From Alisma plantago-aquatica (Eukaryota > Streptophyta > Magnoliopsida > Alismatales > Alismataceae): DNA of 64,000 nucleotides. The notes under the pieces are model-generated. The model had not been told where the DNA came from. It was given only the letters and a program-made list of their open reading frames with translations, and did no database searches. Below, one piece after another: positions 63,077 to 64,000 of the stretch (its first letter is position 1; every line of letters starts with the position of its first letter). A program made the position numbers and the translations under genes. The stretch covers positions 1,536,363,072 to 1,536,427,071 of the forward strand of contig OY856409.1 of assembly GCA_963693085.1 (NCBI GenBank), read 5' to 3'.

Positions 63077-64000
63077 TGTAAGGACCCTGACCTCCGTTTA
63101 GGGTTTACCCTGTTTGCTTTGCTTAACCCTGGTGCTTTGTTGCTTGCTAATCACCTTTGGTGGTGATTAGGGTTTTGGTTGAGCTTGTTGGGCCTTGTTG
63201 AGTGTTACCTTTGCTTTTTTGTGCCCTGTGTCGGGCAAGGGCAAGTTTGTGTCGTCCTGAGCTTGTGACGCCCAGGGCTGTGTCGCCCTAGGGGTGTATC
63301 GCCCATCTGTGTCAGCCATGTTGGGTGGGTGTGTCGCCTATGACCTTTGACCAAGCTTTGACCTCGTTTGTGTCACCACTAGTGGACACTTGGTGCATGA
63401 TGCTTGCATGTGGCAATGACCTTGGACATGTGTTTAGGGTTTGCTAGTGTGGTGGCTTGTGCACTAGGACAAGTGTCTCCAGGTGGATGACACCTTGCTT
63501 GGTTCTACCTTGTTTTCTCCTCCCTTTCCTTCTATATAGGCGGTTCCTTTCCTTTTCTATGAGTTCCTTTGGTCCTTTAGTTTCTTCTCCACCTTGGTGC
63601 ACGATACCCTTCTCCCTTGCAAGTTTGATGGATGACACCCTTGGAGGAGCTAGCTTGGTGGCCGATTCTTCCTTGGAGCTTTCTTCTTCCTTGGAGCTTG
63701 GAGCTTGCTTAAGGCGGGTTACATAACTCCTAACCCTAACTATACTACCTCCTTTCATGTTCTTATATGTTGCTAGCTTTTTTCTTGCCTAGTTGTTCTT
63801 GTTGGTCGAACCATGTGTTCTAGGGTTCCTTGGTGAGCAATACTCCTTTCTCTCCTTGATCTAGAGGAGTGAGCTTGAGCTCCTAGTTTCATGAGAACAC
63901 CCCTCTCTCTTAGTCGATTGAGGTGAGCTTGTGTTCTAGTTACTTGAGCAACACTCTCCTATCACCATGGACTCTTTCTAGGGTTTATCCTTGTGTTGCC
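63077..64000 (+). repeat. 3' LTR of the Tekay-like element, cut by the window edge
   Basis: Starts TGTAAGGACCCTGACCTCC eleven bases after the polyprotein stop and follows 54646 onward. Differences include one repeat unit fewer in the TGTGTCGCCCAT tract and a 3' shortened GGTGAGCTTGG segment near the edge. Confidence 0.93.

Larger units (their letters stand above)
54646..64000 (+). mobile_element. Tekay/Del-like Gypsy (chromovirus) element, 3' end outside the window
   Basis: 5' LTR 54646-58240, primer site 58245, polyprotein 58366-63066, 3' LTR from 63077 running past the edge. Domain order Gag-PR-RT-RH-INT-chromodomain. In the 0.92 kb where both LTRs are visible I count about 26 substitutions and several indels, roughly 3 percent. 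The 5-mer GTAAG before the 5' LTR would be the target duplication, to be found right of the window. Confidence 0.93.

Overview
The window is plant nuclear DNA. The evidence is a CACTA transposon, Angela/Tork-like Copia and Tekay-like chromovirus LTR retrotransposons primed by the initiator-methionine tRNA, an L1-type LINE, a Cassandra-like 5S-bearing TRIM, and one intact intron-containing S-domain receptor kinase gene. That gene has a GC-rich first exon and AT-richer later exons, a gradient common in monocots, so a non-grass monocot is my guess; the species is not determined.

Layout. 1 to ~7.1 kb: inner part of a decayed CACTA element (subterminal repeats, a 0.2-kb palindrome, a TNP2-type transposase pseudogene, pieces of a second CACTA gene, and a 766-bp foldback flanked by a 126-bp direct duplication). 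~7.1-13.54 kb: an old, 5'-truncated Copia copy with a broken polyprotein and a 3' LTR. 13.54-14.2 kb: the RNase H tail of an old LINE. 14.47-17.74 kb: the only host gene, a seven-exon G-type lectin S-receptor-like kinase predicted to make 867 residues. 18.14-32.42 kb: an L1-type LINE with a perfect 15-bp target duplication, its ORF1 split by a 9.2-kb Copia element of the same family as the first one. 32.4-44.4 kb: AT-rich DNA without genes, holding a reverse-strand solo LTR of that Copia family and an old Gypsy LTR plus gag relic. 44.39-54.02 kb: a Gypsy derivative with ~4.9-kb LTRs around a 1.7-kb internal region without coding capacity. 54.02-54.65 kb: a Cassandra-like element inside its 3' LTR. 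54.65 kb to the end: a Tekay-like Gypsy element whose 4.7-kb polyprotein lies in one frame but carries 13 stop codons; its 3' LTR runs off the window.

Insertion order from nesting: the old Gypsy gag was hit by the long-LTR Gypsy, whose 3' LTR was hit by Cassandra, which was hit by the Tekay-like element; separately, the LINE beside the kinase gene was later hit by the young Copia. The kinase gene keeps all splice sites and kinase motifs although it is wedged between an RNase H relic ~260 bp upstream and a LINE ~400 bp downstream. No cooperating gene cluster is visible. The most unusual material is in the mobile elements: palindromic motif arrays that differ between Copia copies, a Copia element with young LTRs but an unreadable pol, a retrotransposon inactivated by nonsense changes without frameshifts, and the large foldback. 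Family assignments are from reading motifs by eye; no database search was run, and divergence values are hand counts.
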